Assembly (NCBI GenBank): GCA_937877625.1
Contig: CALFJG010000072.1
Span: 62,001-126,000, forward strand
Reading direction: 5' to 3'
Length of the DNA: 64,000 bases
Source: an uncultured Prevotellaceae bacterium
GTDB taxonomy: Bacteria; Bacteroidota; Bacteroidia; Bacteroidales; Bacteroidaceae
Part shown: piece after piece, positions 31,429 to 40,254 of the stretch
Layout: each line of letters starts with the position of its first letter
Numbering within the stretch: position 1 is the stretch's first letter
Made by a program: the position numbers and the translations under genes
Notes under the pieces: generated by a model
What the model was told of the DNA's origin: nothing
The model's input: the letters and a program-made list of their open reading frames with translations, nothing else
Databases searched by the model: none

Positions 31429-32892
31429 TTAATGTACACGATGACGATCTATGGCATCTAAACGTAGGAAGATAAAAAGCAATATCGTGAATCCCCAGAG
31501 CGATGAACCTCCATAACTAAAGAAAGGTAGAGGGATACCTATAACAGGCATCAAGCCGATAACCATTCCTATATTGACAGCTATATGGAAAAGAAGTATT
31601 GAAGCTACACAATAGCCATAAATACGTCCGAAAGCAGTGGTTTGACGCTCTGCCAGATAAATTAGACGGAGAATAAGCGTGAGAAACCCAAATAAAACAA
31701 GTATGGTTCCTATGAATCCCTGCTCCTCACCTACAGTACAAAATATAAAATCGGTGTCTTGCTCGGGTACATATTTAAGTTTTGTCTGCGTACCGTTCAT
31801 AAAACCTTTCCCGCTCAAGCCACCTGAGCCTATGGCAATCATACTCTGATGTACGTTGTAGCCGCCAGCAGTAACATTACTTTCTGTTCCTATCAACACG
31901 GCTACGCGCTCTTTCTGATGGCTCGCTAAAACGTGATTCATTAAAACATCACTTGCGTAGAGAAACGCAACAGAACCTACTACGAAAGAAGCAATATAAT
32001 AATACGCACGCCCACGCAGTCCTAATCCTTGCCAAACAAGATACAGCACCAGTACTAACAACATTAGCAATTGAACCACAGAGACATCAAAGCCGCCTGT
32101 TAACCAGCTCAACAAATAAGTGCCGAGTGTAAGCAGAATTCCCCAAAAGAGCATCAACTTAATACGCTCCGTGGGTACAAAGCGACGTAGCAAAATAATA
32201 GCGAAAAGCCAGATAAGTACCAACACCACATATTCGCCAACATAAGCAGTGGTGCCAGGAAGAACAATATCGGCGTAACCCAATCCTACCACAAAATATA
32301 CCACTGCAGCAGCGACAGCAAAAAGAATACTACCCGTCATCCCCTCGCGATAGAACACAAGAAAGAAAGATAAATAAACCAATGCCGTACCTGTTTCGCG
32401 CTGCAATATAATAAGGAGTACGGGTAAGAATACCACACCAGCGGCTTGCAGGAAATGTTCCCGCCTTCGCAAATCAAAACCAAACTGACTCAGCACCTTA
32501 GCCAAAGCCAAGGCTGTGATACTCTTGGCAAACTCTGCTGGTTGTAGGCTCATTACATTGCCAAATTTAATCCACGAGTGTGAACCTTTGATATTGCCTG
32601 CAAATAGTGGCGTGAGAAGCAAGAGGAGCATCATTCCCAAATAGAGCGGAAAGGCAAGTGAGTCAAAGTATTTTTCATCGGTCATTAATAGCATAAAAGC
32701 CAATCCGAACGAAAAGGCTATCCAAAGCAATTGTTTACCTGAACGTGTGGTGAGCGCAAAGAAATCCGTATCGCCATATTCGTGCGAAGCTCCGCACACA
32801 CTTATCCACCCAAAGGCCAAGAGCAGTAAGTAGCAGACCAACACAAGCCAATCTACATAAAAACCTGATGTACGTTCCTTGAGGGTAAACAT
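31429..32892 (-). CDS. rodA: Rod shape-determining glycosyltransferase RodA
   Basis: 487 aa SEDS-family membrane protein, about 10 helices. RodA polymerises lipid II into glycan strands in the elongasome together with PBP2. Motifs: GNIKGSHSWIKFGNVMSLQPAEFAKS, GLSGKGFMNGTQTKLKYVPEQDTDFIFCTVGEEQGFIG and PLPFFSYGGSSL near the C-terminus. It is longer than the E. coli protein because of an extended central region with extra helices (about residues 205-300), which is common in Bacteroidetes. Lies 70 bp after its partner mrdA. Confidence 0.95.
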   Translation of the reverse strand: MFTLKERTSGFYVDWLVLVCYLLLLAFGWISVCGASHEYGDTDFFALTTRSGKQLLWIAFSFGLAFMLLMTDEKYFDSLAFPLYLGMMLLLLLTPLFAGNIKGSHSWIKFGNVMSLQPAEFAKSITALALAKVLSQFGFDLRRREHFLQAAGVVFLPVLLIILQRETGTALVYLSFFLVFYREGMTGSILFAVAAAVVYFVVGLGYADIVLPGTTAYVGEYVVLVLIWLFAIILLRRFVPTERIKLMLFWGILLTLGTYLLSWLTGGFDVSVVQLLMLLVLVLYLVWQGLGLRGRAYYYIASFVVGSVAFLYASDVLMNHVLASHQKERVAVLIGTESNVTAGGYNVHQSMIAIGSGGLSGKGFMNGTQTKLKYVPEQDTDFIFCTVGEEQGFIGTILVLFGFLTLILRLIYLAERQTTAFGRIYGYCVASILLFHIAVNIGMVIGLMPVIGIPLPFFSYGGSSLWGFTILLFIFLRLDAIDRHRVH

Positions 32893-32962
32893 TTGTAGAA
32901 TATATTGAATAATGGAAGAGAGAAATAAAAGAGATTTCCTTTCCTCATAACGACATTAAAAA

Positions 32963-34807
32963 CTATTTCAGTTGGTAAGTAATATGTCGATGTTGCATCA
33001 CCGTGGCTTGATGCTCTGCTTCCTCAGAGAGTTTACCATATAAGTAACGCTCCATAATTAATTTACCTATTGGTACACCGTATTCGGCTCCAAATCCACC
33101 ATTCTCTACATAGACAGCCACTGCTATTTTGGGCTTATCCATAGGCGCAAAGCCCATAAAAGCACTATGGTCTACACCGCGGTTTTGAGCCGTTCCTGTC
33201 TTTCCGCAAACTGCAAGTCCGGGCAAATTAGCTGCTCGGCATGTTCCACCTGTTACCGCTGCACGCATACCAGCAACAATATAGCGGTAATACATAGGGT
33301 CTACCAACGTGCGATGCTGTACGCTAAACTTAGGATTTAGCGTTCCGCCTTTTATCTCATGCACTATGTGAGGCGTTTTGAACCACCCCCGATTAGCTAT
33401 CGTTGCCGCAAGATTGCATATCTGTAGCGGAGTAGCCGTAACTTCACCTTGGCCAATAGAAATAGAAATGACACTTAGTGGCCCCCATTTGTGAAGATAT
33501 TTGTCGTAATAATCGGCATTAGGTATCATTCCTCGCGCCTCGCCGGGCAAATCAATGCCAAGGCGATAACCATATCCCATAGCAACAAGATGGTCTTTCC
33601 AGCGTGTCATCGCCTCGCGCTGGGAAGCATAGCGACTACGATTGCCGAACATACGGTAGAGATTCCAGCAGAAGAAAGCGTTGCACGAAGTGGCTATGGC
33701 GGGCACTATTGAGAGAGGAGAGGCGTGTCCGTGACATTTGAGGTGTAGGCCTTTAAAATGAAATCCACCTGCACAAGGGAAAGAAGTACTCGGAGAGATG
33801 ATTTGTTCTTGCAAGCCGATGAGTCCCTGCGTAGGCTTAAAAGTAGAACCTGGGGGATAGGTTCCCATTACGGCACGATTGAACATTGGGCGACGAAGGT
33901 CTTTCTGCAGAGTGGCGGTATACTTTGCTCGTTCACTACCTGTCATTCTACGTGGGTCAAAAGTGGGAGAAGAAGCCAAGCATAGAATCTCACCTGTTTC
34001 AGGTTCTATGGCAACAATGGCTCCGAGTTTACCTTCAAGCAAACGCTCTGCAAGGGCTTGTAACTCTATGTCAATGGTGAGTTTGATGTCTTTTCCCGCC
34101 ACAGGATTAGTGTCGTAAAGTCCGTCTTTGTAAGGGCCAAGTGTCCTGCCGCGTACATCGCGCATCATAATCCGCACGCCTTTCTCACCACGTAGTTCTT
34201 TCTCGTACGAACGCTCCACACCAAGTTTACCAATGATATCGCCACTCTGATAATAAAAATCGCGACCGAGGTCGTTTACACTTACTTCACCTACATCGCC
34301 CAAGACATGAGCACCAACACTGCCGCCGTAAACACGTGTGCTTCGCTGTTCAAAATAAAATCCTTTGAACTGAAAACTTTTCTCACGAATACGAGCATAT
34401 TCTTCTTGAGAAAGGCCACTCATAAACACCTGTGGCCGATAGCGGGAATAATGCGGGTTTTTCTCCGTGTCTTTTATCTCTTCCATTCGAGCAATATAGT
34501 CCGCCCTACTAATACCAACAGCACGACAAAAAGCCAACGTATCCACGCCGTGCTGCTCCATCATTTGTACCATAATAGTATATGAGGGTTCGTTGTAGAC
34601 TAATAAGGAGTCGTTGCGGTCGGATATCAAACCACGAGAAGGATAAATAATGTCGCGGCGAAAAGCGTTACTATCAGCAGTGAGTTTATAGTCGGTATCA
34701 ACGATTTGCAGAAAAAAGAGGCGCAAAGCATATATTAGTACGACAGCTATCGCTATTGCGCATACCACATACATACGCCCAGTTCTACTATCTGTCTTTC
34801 TATCCAT
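32963..34807 (-). CDS. mrdA: Penicillin-binding protein 2 (transpeptidase)
   Basis: 614 aa. One N-terminal membrane helix (YVVCAIAIAVVLIYALRLFFLQIV), the PBP dimerisation/pedestal domain (RDIIYPSRGLISDRN) and a transpeptidase domain with the active-site serine in PPGSTFKP, SCN and KTGTAQN. Crosslinks peptidoglycan during side-wall elongation with RodA. Overlaps mreD by 8 bp, showing tight coupling in the mre operon. Confidence 0.96.
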   Translation of the reverse strand: MDRKTDSRTGRMYVVCAIAIAVVLIYALRLFFLQIVDTDYKLTADSNAFRRDIIYPSRGLISDRNDSLLVYNEPSYTIMVQMMEQHGVDTLAFCRAVGISRADYIARMEEIKDTEKNPHYSRYRPQVFMSGLSQEEYARIREKSFQFKGFYFEQRSTRVYGGSVGAHVLGDVGEVSVNDLGRDFYYQSGDIIGKLGVERSYEKELRGEKGVRIMMRDVRGRTLGPYKDGLYDTNPVAGKDIKLTIDIELQALAERLLEGKLGAIVAIEPETGEILCLASSPTFDPRRMTGSERAKYTATLQKDLRRPMFNRAVMGTYPPGSTFKPTQGLIGLQEQIISPSTSFPCAGGFHFKGLHLKCHGHASPLSIVPAIATSCNAFFCWNLYRMFGNRSRYASQREAMTRWKDHLVAMGYGYRLGIDLPGEARGMIPNADYYDKYLHKWGPLSVISISIGQGEVTATPLQICNLAATIANRGWFKTPHIVHEIKGGTLNPKFSVQHRTLVDPMYYRYIVAGMRAAVTGGTCRAANLPGLAVCGKTGTAQNRGVDHSAFMGFAPMDKPKIAVAVYVENGGFGAEYGVPIGKLIMERYLYGKLSEEAEHQATVMQHRHITYQLK

Positions 34808-35324
34808 TGCGCGATTTCTTTTTATTCAACAATGCTTCAAAAGTAGCAATGAAAGCCACTGAAAGAAGCGTGCTGAGAAGAAAAGTAAGAAAAAATCTAC
34901 CGAAACACATCAACGTAAACGCCTCAAGCAAGAAATATACAAAGCAATTAACGGCAACCAACGAAAAAACAAAGCGCAGGAAAGGAAGCCATTCCATTGT
35001 TTTAACAGAGGGTACAAACGGCTCATCAAAAGCATAACCCGATGGAGCAAACAATTTTAACAGATAAGGAGTCGCCAGCCCAGTGGCACAAAGAGCCGCT
35101 GACCCTACGCCAGGGGTGGAAGTAAAAATATCTATGAGAAATCCCATTGTAAAGCCTATCACTACATATATCCAATGTTGCGTATTTGTGGGCAACAAAC
35201 AAAATACATACACATAAGGCATAGGGATGGCATAACCCAAAAGCGCGATATGGTCAAGCACCGCTACCTGCAAAAGTAGCAGTCCTATAAACCAATATGT
35301 CCGTTTGAGCGTGTCGGAAAGCAT
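34800..35324 (-). CDS. mreD: Rod shape-determining protein MreD
   Basis: 174 aa, five or six transmembrane helices over the whole length. Sequence conservation in MreD is low; identification rests on the hydrophobic pattern, the segment NTQHWIYVVIGFTMGFLIDIFTSTPGVGSAALCATGLATPYLL (positions about 55-100, with the typical GLxxDxxxxxPxG core) and its place between mreC and mrdA. Part of the membrane complex that positions cell wall synthesis. Confidence 0.9.
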   Translation of the reverse strand: MLSDTLKRTYWFIGLLLLQVAVLDHIALLGYAIPMPYVYVFCLLPTNTQHWIYVVIGFTMGFLIDIFTSTPGVGSAALCATGLATPYLLKLFAPSGYAFDEPFVPSVKTMEWLPFLRFVFSLVAVNCFVYFLLEAFTLMCFGRFFLTFLLSTLLSVAFIATFEALLNKKKSRNG

Positions 35325-35381
35325 TATACGTCAGACCTTAACTATGAACAATGTCGTTCCAAGCGACAATGGATACTTTTT

Positions 35382-36251
35382 TTAGTTATTTGTTAGCACA
35401 CCTTCATTAAAAGCAGCATGATTACGCAAGGAGTCTGTTTCGCTACGATAGATATTTTTCACAACGGACACATCGCGAAGGTTTGTAAAATCTGTACCAA
35501 GATGCACGGTGAGCCTAAGCGATTGCCCATCGGGGGCACTACCAACAGCAAGTACGTTCCCCACAAAGATGCCCGCAGGAAAGACATCGGAATAGCCACT
35601 TGTCTCTACCGCCATCCCGCGCCTTACTTCAGCCTGTCGGGGTATTTCATCAAGATAGGCAATAAGTTTACTGCCCCCATTCCAACTGAGATGTCCAAAC
35701 CAATTGCTACCTCTTAATCTGCAACTGATTGCACTACGAGCATGTGTAACAGGAATAACTAAAGCATAATTCGTGCTTGCTTCTGCCACTATGCCTACCA
35801 CGCCACCACCGCCTACAACACCCATACCGTTTTGTACGCCATGGAAAGTGCCTTTGTCTATTACAAGATGATTTAGACGATCGGCGCGATTTTCATTGCT
35901 GGTTACCTTAGCATTGATAAGCGGGTATTTGAAAAGTTTCTCGTGGATACGTTCCTCGGTGGCGGTGACGGTGTGCTTTTCTTCGTCAATCAATCCACGA
36001 AGAGCATCGTTTTGAAGTTTGAGCAAAGTGTTTTCACGCTCTAAGCGTGTATTCTCTTTGCGCAGTGTGGTATAAGCCAACACATCACCCCACATACGAT
36101 TTATCCCTGCCGTGATACTACTTGTTGTAGAAAAGAATACTGTGGTCTGCAATCTGTTGTAAGTAAAAAGCAACACCATACTCACTACCTCAAGCAAGAG
36201 AAACAAGAGGATGTGCATATAGCGTTGTAGAAAAAGAAGCAGATTGCGCAT
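35382..36251 (-). CDS. mreC: Rod shape-determining protein MreC
   Basis: 289 aa. N-terminal membrane helix (MHILLFLLLEVVSMVLLF), a coiled coil (residues about 60-95, RKENTRLERENTLLKLQNDALRG), then the two-barrel periplasmic domain (NHLVIDKGTFHGVQNGMGVVGGGGVVGIV, ISCRLRGSNWFGHLSWNG, GMAVETSGYSDVFPAGIFVGNV). Links cytoplasmic MreB to PBP2/RodA. Confidence 0.95.
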   Translation of the reverse strand: MRNLLLFLQRYMHILLFLLLEVVSMVLLFTYNRLQTTVFFSTTSSITAGINRMWGDVLAYTTLRKENTRLERENTLLKLQNDALRGLIDEEKHTVTATEERIHEKLFKYPLINAKVTSNENRADRLNHLVIDKGTFHGVQNGMGVVGGGGVVGIVAEASTNYALVIPVTHARSAISCRLRGSNWFGHLSWNGGSKLIAYLDEIPRQAEVRRGMAVETSGYSDVFPAGIFVGNVLAVGSAPDGQSLRLTVHLGTDFTNLRDVSVVKNIYRSETDSLRNHAAFNEGVLTNN

Positions 36252-36270
36252 AATAGCGAACTATTCATTT

Positions 36271-36335
36271 AAGGTTTAAGAAGTTTAAGAGGTCAAAGGC
36301 CTATAGGCTAAAACCGCTTAAACTTCCTAAACCTT
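36271..36335. repeat. Imperfect 23-bp inverted repeat between mreB and mreC
   Basis: Arms 36271-36293 and 36313-36335 match at 21 of 23 positions around a 19-nt loop. The arm sequence (AAGGTTTAAGAAGTTTAAG) is related to the hairpin at the aroB end (43058-43122). There is no T-run on the minus strand, so full termination inside the operon is unlikely; it could attenuate or protect mRNA segments. Confidence 0.65.
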
Positions 36336-36362
36336 GAATTACCCTTAAAACTGATGTTTGTC

Positions 36363-37400
36363 TTATCTCATTAAGAATTGGAAGCGATCTACATTCTTCA
36401 ATGCTACCCCTGTACCACGTGCAACACAAAGCAACGGTTCATCAGCCACCTTGAACTGGATGTTGATCTTATCACTCAGACGTTTGTCAAGACCGCGAAG
36501 CAATGCACCGCCACCGGTGAGATAGATGCCATTCTTCACAATATCTGCGTATAGTTCTGGAGGTGTGTTTTCCAAAGCGTTAAGCACGGCACTCTCTATC
36601 TTGGAAATGCTCTTTTCTAAGCAATGTGCCACTTCTTGATAACAAACAGGTACTTCCATCGGCAGAGCCGTGACTTTGTTTGGCCCGTGGACGATGTAGT
36701 CCTTAGGTGCATCGGCTCCTAAATCTGTCAGTGCACTACCTACGTGTATCTTAATACGCTCAGCCATACGTTCACTGACTTTCACATTGTGTTGGCGACT
36801 CATATATTCCTGAATATCGGCAGTAAAATCATCGCCAGCCATCTTTATGCTGTTGTTGCTCACTATGCCACCAAGCGAAATGACAGCAATCTCTGTGGTA
36901 CCACCGCCTATATCCACAATCATATTGCCCTCAGGGGCCTCTACGTCCAATCCTATACCTATTGCTGCAGCCATGGGCTCAAAAATCAAGAACACATCAC
37001 GCCCACCAGCATGCTCGGCACTATCACGTACGGCACGAAGTTCCACTTCTGTAGAACCACTTGGCACCCCTATTACCATACGTAGGCTTGGCGTGAAGAA
37101 ATGCTTACCCTCGTGAGCCATACGTATAAGGCCACGCATCATCTGCTCACAAGCGTTAAAATCGGCTATCACACCATCCTTTAGCGGACGCACTACGCTG
37201 ATTTTATTGTTGGTCTTTTCGTACATTAACTTAGCCTGGCCGCCTACGTTTATCATCTTCTCCGTATGTACATCAAGTGCCACTACAGAAGGCTCATTTA
37301 CTGCTATTTTTCCATCACCTGTAATAATAACCGTATTGGCCGTGCCGAGATCCATTGCTAATTCTTGTGTAAACGAGAACAAGCCCGAGAAAAGACGCAT
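36363..37400 (-). CDS. mreB: Rod shape-determining actin homologue MreB
   Basis: 345 aa. Start chosen at the ATG ending at 37400 (MRLFSGLFSFTQELAMDLGTANT), giving the family length; an upstream ATG at 37451 adds 17 charged residues not seen in MreB. ATP-binding actin-fold motifs: AMDLGTANTVI (phosphate 1), IVDIGGGTTEIAVIS (phosphate 2), and LTGGGALLRGLDKRL (adenosine). Forms membrane-bound filaments that organise lateral wall synthesis. First of the mreBCD-mrdA-rodA genes, preceded by the IMP cyclohydrolase gene. Confidence 0.96.
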   Translation of the reverse strand: MRLFSGLFSFTQELAMDLGTANTVIITGDGKIAVNEPSVVALDVHTEKMINVGGQAKLMYEKTNNKISVVRPLKDGVIADFNACEQMMRGLIRMAHEGKHFFTPSLRMVIGVPSGSTEVELRAVRDSAEHAGGRDVFLIFEPMAAAIGIGLDVEAPEGNMIVDIGGGTTEIAVISLGGIVSNNSIKMAGDDFTADIQEYMSRQHNVKVSERMAERIKIHVGSALTDLGADAPKDYIVHGPNKVTALPMEVPVCYQEVAHCLEKSISKIESAVLNALENTPPELYADIVKNGIYLTGGGALLRGLDKRLSDKINIQFKVADEPLLCVARGTGVALKNVDRFQFLMR

Positions 37401-37530
37401 ATTCTTAAGCCGTTCAAACTTCTCAAGATATTTTATCGTATCTATTTTCATGGTATTAGGAATTTCTATACTGGTTTAAGAGGTTAAGGCTACACAGAAC
37501 GTATGAAAAGCCTATTTCACTTTAAATATC

Positions 37531-38169
37531 TCACTTTGTTTCTTCGAACCAATTTTTAATGGCTGTATCATAGCGACTACTCACCGTAAATGCTTGAGCA
37601 GCCAACTCTCGACGCTGTGTCAAAGTCGTGCGAGCACCCTGATTTTTGAGAATTTCTATCAAATATGGGTATTCGGCCTTTGAAGGAATTATCGTCACGT
37701 CTTTGAAATTCTTTGCAGCGGCACGAATTAGGCTAATTCCTCCAATATCTATCTTTTCAATGATTTCATCCGGTGTGCCGCCGTTTGCTACAGTTTCCTC
37801 AAAAGGATAAAGATCAACTACCACAAGGTCTATCGGCGTGATATTATATCCAGCCATTTCTGCTCTATCTTCCGCCACATCTCTACGTGCTAATATGCCA
37901 CCGAAAATAAGCGGATGAAGCGTCTTTACACGCCCGCCCAAAATAGACGGATAACCTGTTACATCTTCCACGCGTCCGCAAGGGTAGTTCAAACTTTCAA
38001 TGAAAGACTGCGTACCACCTGTGGACAAGAAACGAACTCCTTGCCTATGAAGCGCAGCAAGCATTTCCTCCAGCCCATCTTTATGATATACCGAAATCAA
38101 CGCTGTGCGAATAGGTACTGCACCAGAAGAAATCGGTAAATCGCCTAAGTTTGATTTATTATTGAGCAT
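37531..38169 (-). CDS. purH: IMP cyclohydrolase domain (N-terminal half of PurH) as a free-standing protein
   Basis: 212 aa covering only the MGS-like IMP cyclohydrolase domain: ALISVYHKDGLEEM, FLSTGGTQSFIE, VEDVTGYPSILGGRVKTLHPLIFGGILARRD, VVVDLYPFEETVA, EKIDIGGISLIRAAAKN and the terminal SRYDTAIKNWFEE. It closes the purine ring of FAICAR to IMP. Normal PurH is about 510 aa with a C-terminal AICAR formyltransferase domain; here the frame ends cleanly at the domain border and nothing resembling the second domain follows before mreB. The position before mreB is where full-length purH sits in related genomes. The missing activity must be encoded elsewhere. Confidence 0.88.
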   Translation of the reverse strand: MLNNKSNLGDLPISSGAVPIRTALISVYHKDGLEEMLAALHRQGVRFLSTGGTQSFIESLNYPCGRVEDVTGYPSILGGRVKTLHPLIFGGILARRDVAEDRAEMAGYNITPIDLVVVDLYPFEETVANGGTPDEIIEKIDIGGISLIRAAAKNFKDVTIIPSKAEYPYLIEILKNQGARTTLTQRRELAAQAFTVSSRYDTAIKNWFEETK

Positions 38170-38234
38170 TAACGTAGGTTATTGAGCATTAAACATTAAA
38201 ACTAAACTACACGAAGAAAGCAGGCTTTGAACTA

Positions 38235-39698
38235 TCATTGCCAATCAGGTTCATACTTTTCTACGCTATACGTTCGATAGAGAGTGCCATTAGGCATTTC
38301 AGCATAGGTTTCACGAATAATTATCTTCTTATTCTTCGACTGGTGGAGGAAAGAAAGTCCGCTGTCGCGAATAGTAGTATAATCAGCCATCGTGGTAAGG
38401 TGATCCTTTGCCAGTTTCTCAATATAAGAAGCAGTAAAAGGAAAATCACTCACAGGGGGCAGATGATGAGATAAATGAAAAGCTATGTCGTTTTGTGCAT
38501 CAGCGGATTCTAACCTCACATTATAGCGACCAAGAAGAAAATCTTGATAAGCTAATTCACATATCACACCCCATTCCGACAAAGGCTCAACGTCTTTTGT
38601 CACTGCAACAAGTTGACTACCGTTATATACCAATGCGCCACCGCTTGATGTAACACGTACACGGTTGTTCTCATGGCCATTATAATAGCGATAATCTCCA
38701 CGTTGTTCATAGCCCATAGTAGTTATATCATCAAGCCAATCCCACACGGCAACACGATTGGCATAATCTGGATCATAGTAAGGATTTGGCAATGTTTCAG
38801 ACTGTGTCAATTCAACTATTTCAGGCAGCGGTTTCAATGCCACATAGGAAGGAAAAGTCTTTTTTATCCAAGGTACCCACAGCTCTCCAAATTTTTGTTC
38901 AAAAAGATAACCTTTGTTAGGTTCGTTGTAAAGATTACGCAAATCTTTACAAAGATCACTAAACTCACTAATTACAGGCTTAAATCCGCGATGAGCCATA
39001 GAAGAATGGCGCAACGTTTCTATATTTCTTTGGTACTCCGCTTCTATATAATCTTCGCGAGAAGCCTCGTAGGCTTCTAACACCTCTTGCCGCAGAGGTT
39101 CATAGTATTTGGGGCTATTCTTTAGTTTTACTGCTTTTTCTGTATTCCAAAACTCATTGAAGATCCCATTCATTCCCAGTTCTCGCGTAGCGTCATCATA
39201 ATTTTGAAGTCCTTCAATCTTCTTTCTTGCATCGCGAATTTCATTTAGAATAATATCGCGATACTTCACACGTATCTCTGTTGTGGCATATCGGTCAAAA
39301 AGCGTATCAAAAGGGGCTGACTTGATAGAATTAAGGCCTTTGTTGTAAGAATCCGTGGCCTGCTGGCGCGCCGTATTATCTATATCTTCTGGCAGGTGGG
39401 CATCGGTATAACGAAAGAGATCCTCCATAAAAGCCTCATCCAGCTCAGGAGGAAGTCCTGTTGATTTCTTTGCCATTAAGTTATTCCACGCCTTAATTAG
39501 TTCACTTTGATATGCCTGTACGTCATTATAAAGGTTGCAGCGAATATTGAGTGTATCGCGTGTAACCTCAGTGTAAGTAAGCGAAGTGCGGTCTGCTTCG
39601 CTTAGTGTAGTGGAAAGTATTTGAGCCTTGGCGAATGACGTTCCTGCTACAAAGAGCATCAACACACCAAGAACCCAGAAAAACCACTTTTTATACAT
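38235..39698 (-). CDS. Exported protein of unknown function
   Basis: 487 aa, not recognised. Signal peptide MYKKWFFWVLGVLMLFVAGTSFAKAQ. The first half is helical and charged (KIEGLQNYDDATRELG, RQEVLEAYEASREDYIEAEYQRNIETL), the second half has more strands and ends in PNGTLYRTYSVEKYEPDWQ. No catalytic motif or membrane helix besides the signal. Lies 65 bp upstream of the purH-domain gene on the same strand and could be transcribed with it. Probably periplasmic. Confidence 0.7.
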   Translation of the reverse strand: MYKKWFFWVLGVLMLFVAGTSFAKAQILSTTLSEADRTSLTYTEVTRDTLNIRCNLYNDVQAYQSELIKAWNNLMAKKSTGLPPELDEAFMEDLFRYTDAHLPEDIDNTARQQATDSYNKGLNSIKSAPFDTLFDRYATTEIRVKYRDIILNEIRDARKKIEGLQNYDDATRELGMNGIFNEFWNTEKAVKLKNSPKYYEPLRQEVLEAYEASREDYIEAEYQRNIETLRHSSMAHRGFKPVISEFSDLCKDLRNLYNEPNKGYLFEQKFGELWVPWIKKTFPSYVALKPLPEIVELTQSETLPNPYYDPDYANRVAVWDWLDDITTMGYEQRGDYRYYNGHENNRVRVTSSGGALVYNGSQLVAVTKDVEPLSEWGVICELAYQDFLLGRYNVRLESADAQNDIAFHLSHHLPPVSDFPFTASYIEKLAKDHLTTMADYTTIRDSGLSFLHQSKNKKIIIRETYAEMPNGTLYRTYSVEKYEPDWQ

Positions 39699-39731
39699 TA
39701 CTGATTGATTTTTGATTTGTTATGGTGGCGG

Positions 39732-39739
39732 CAAAAGTA
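39732..39739 (-). promoter_or_regulatory. -7 element of the 38235-39698 gene
   Basis: TACTTTTG on the minus strand, about 33 bases before the start codon at 39698. The -33 box is not clear. Confidence 0.45.
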
Positions 39740-39897
39740 GCATTTTCTGACTAAACCATTGTTATTTATGTATGATTTTTAGTTTTACAGGAACAAAGGC
39801 TCTGTTTTTCTTTTTCTTAACTTAACAAAATTCAAGTTTCGTAAGTCCTAAAAAGGCAACGAGCGTAGCAATGCTGTCTCCTTTATAAGGCAAGCAG

Positions 39898-39970
39898 GCG
39901 AGCGGCCTGTCGGAGCGCACGCGGCTCGCGTGCAAAAGGATGCAGGCGAGGATGCCTGCGCTCCCTGACA
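39898..39970. repeat. GC-rich REP-like structured block
   Basis: Nested inverted repeats: outer CTGTCGGAGCGCA (39907-39919) with TGCGCTCCCTGACAG (39956-39970); hairpin GCACGCG-GCT-CGCGTGC (39917-39933); hairpin GCAGGC-GAGGAT-GCCTGC (39942-39959). Some arms compete. The block is clearly richer in G+C than the DNA on either side. Confidence 0.65.
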
Positions 39971-40082
39971 GTTGCACCTTGAATGCTCTGCCTGCAACAC
40001 GGGTATGTTTTCATCACTCCCGACACTTGAATCATAACCATAGCATTGACCTGAGGAGGGCAAAAGCGGGAAAGAGGAAATA

Positions 40083-40146
40083 GGTCGGACGGAGTGTTAA
40101 TCGTGGTCGGACTAAGTTTGGACACGGTCGGACTATGTTAGGAGTG
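40083..40146. repeat. Three tandem 21/22-bp units
   Basis: Units start with GGTCGGAC at 40083, 40105 and 40126. The last two are closest (GGTCGGACTAAGTTTGGA and GGTCGGACTATGTTAGGA). Short, decayed microsatellite-like array in a non-coding gap. Confidence 0.6.
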
Positions 40147-40254
40147 CATACGGCTTGAGAAGGTTGCACCTTGGTGGCTATTCCTCCGACAATGATAGGC
40201 TTCACTACTTCCGAAACTTGAATTAACAAAAAGATAAAGAAATGATTTACAATC

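Larger units (their letters stand above)
39699..40254. other. Intergenic region with promoter, GC-rich structured block and short tandem repeats
   Basis: 556 bp between two minus-strand genes. Contains a -7 element at 39732-39739, a GC-rich multi-hairpin block at 39898-39970, two diverged direct repeats (39971-40033 and 40163-40224), and three tandem copies of a GGTCGGAC-led 21/22-mer (40083-40146). No convincing gene: the small minus-strand frames here only translate the repeats. Confidence 0.65.

Noticed and set aside
37531..38169. purH domain as a frameshifted pseudogene
   Set aside because: The stop falls at the natural domain boundary and only 130 bp separate it from mreB, so no remnant of the second half is present; a free-standing protein is the simpler reading.
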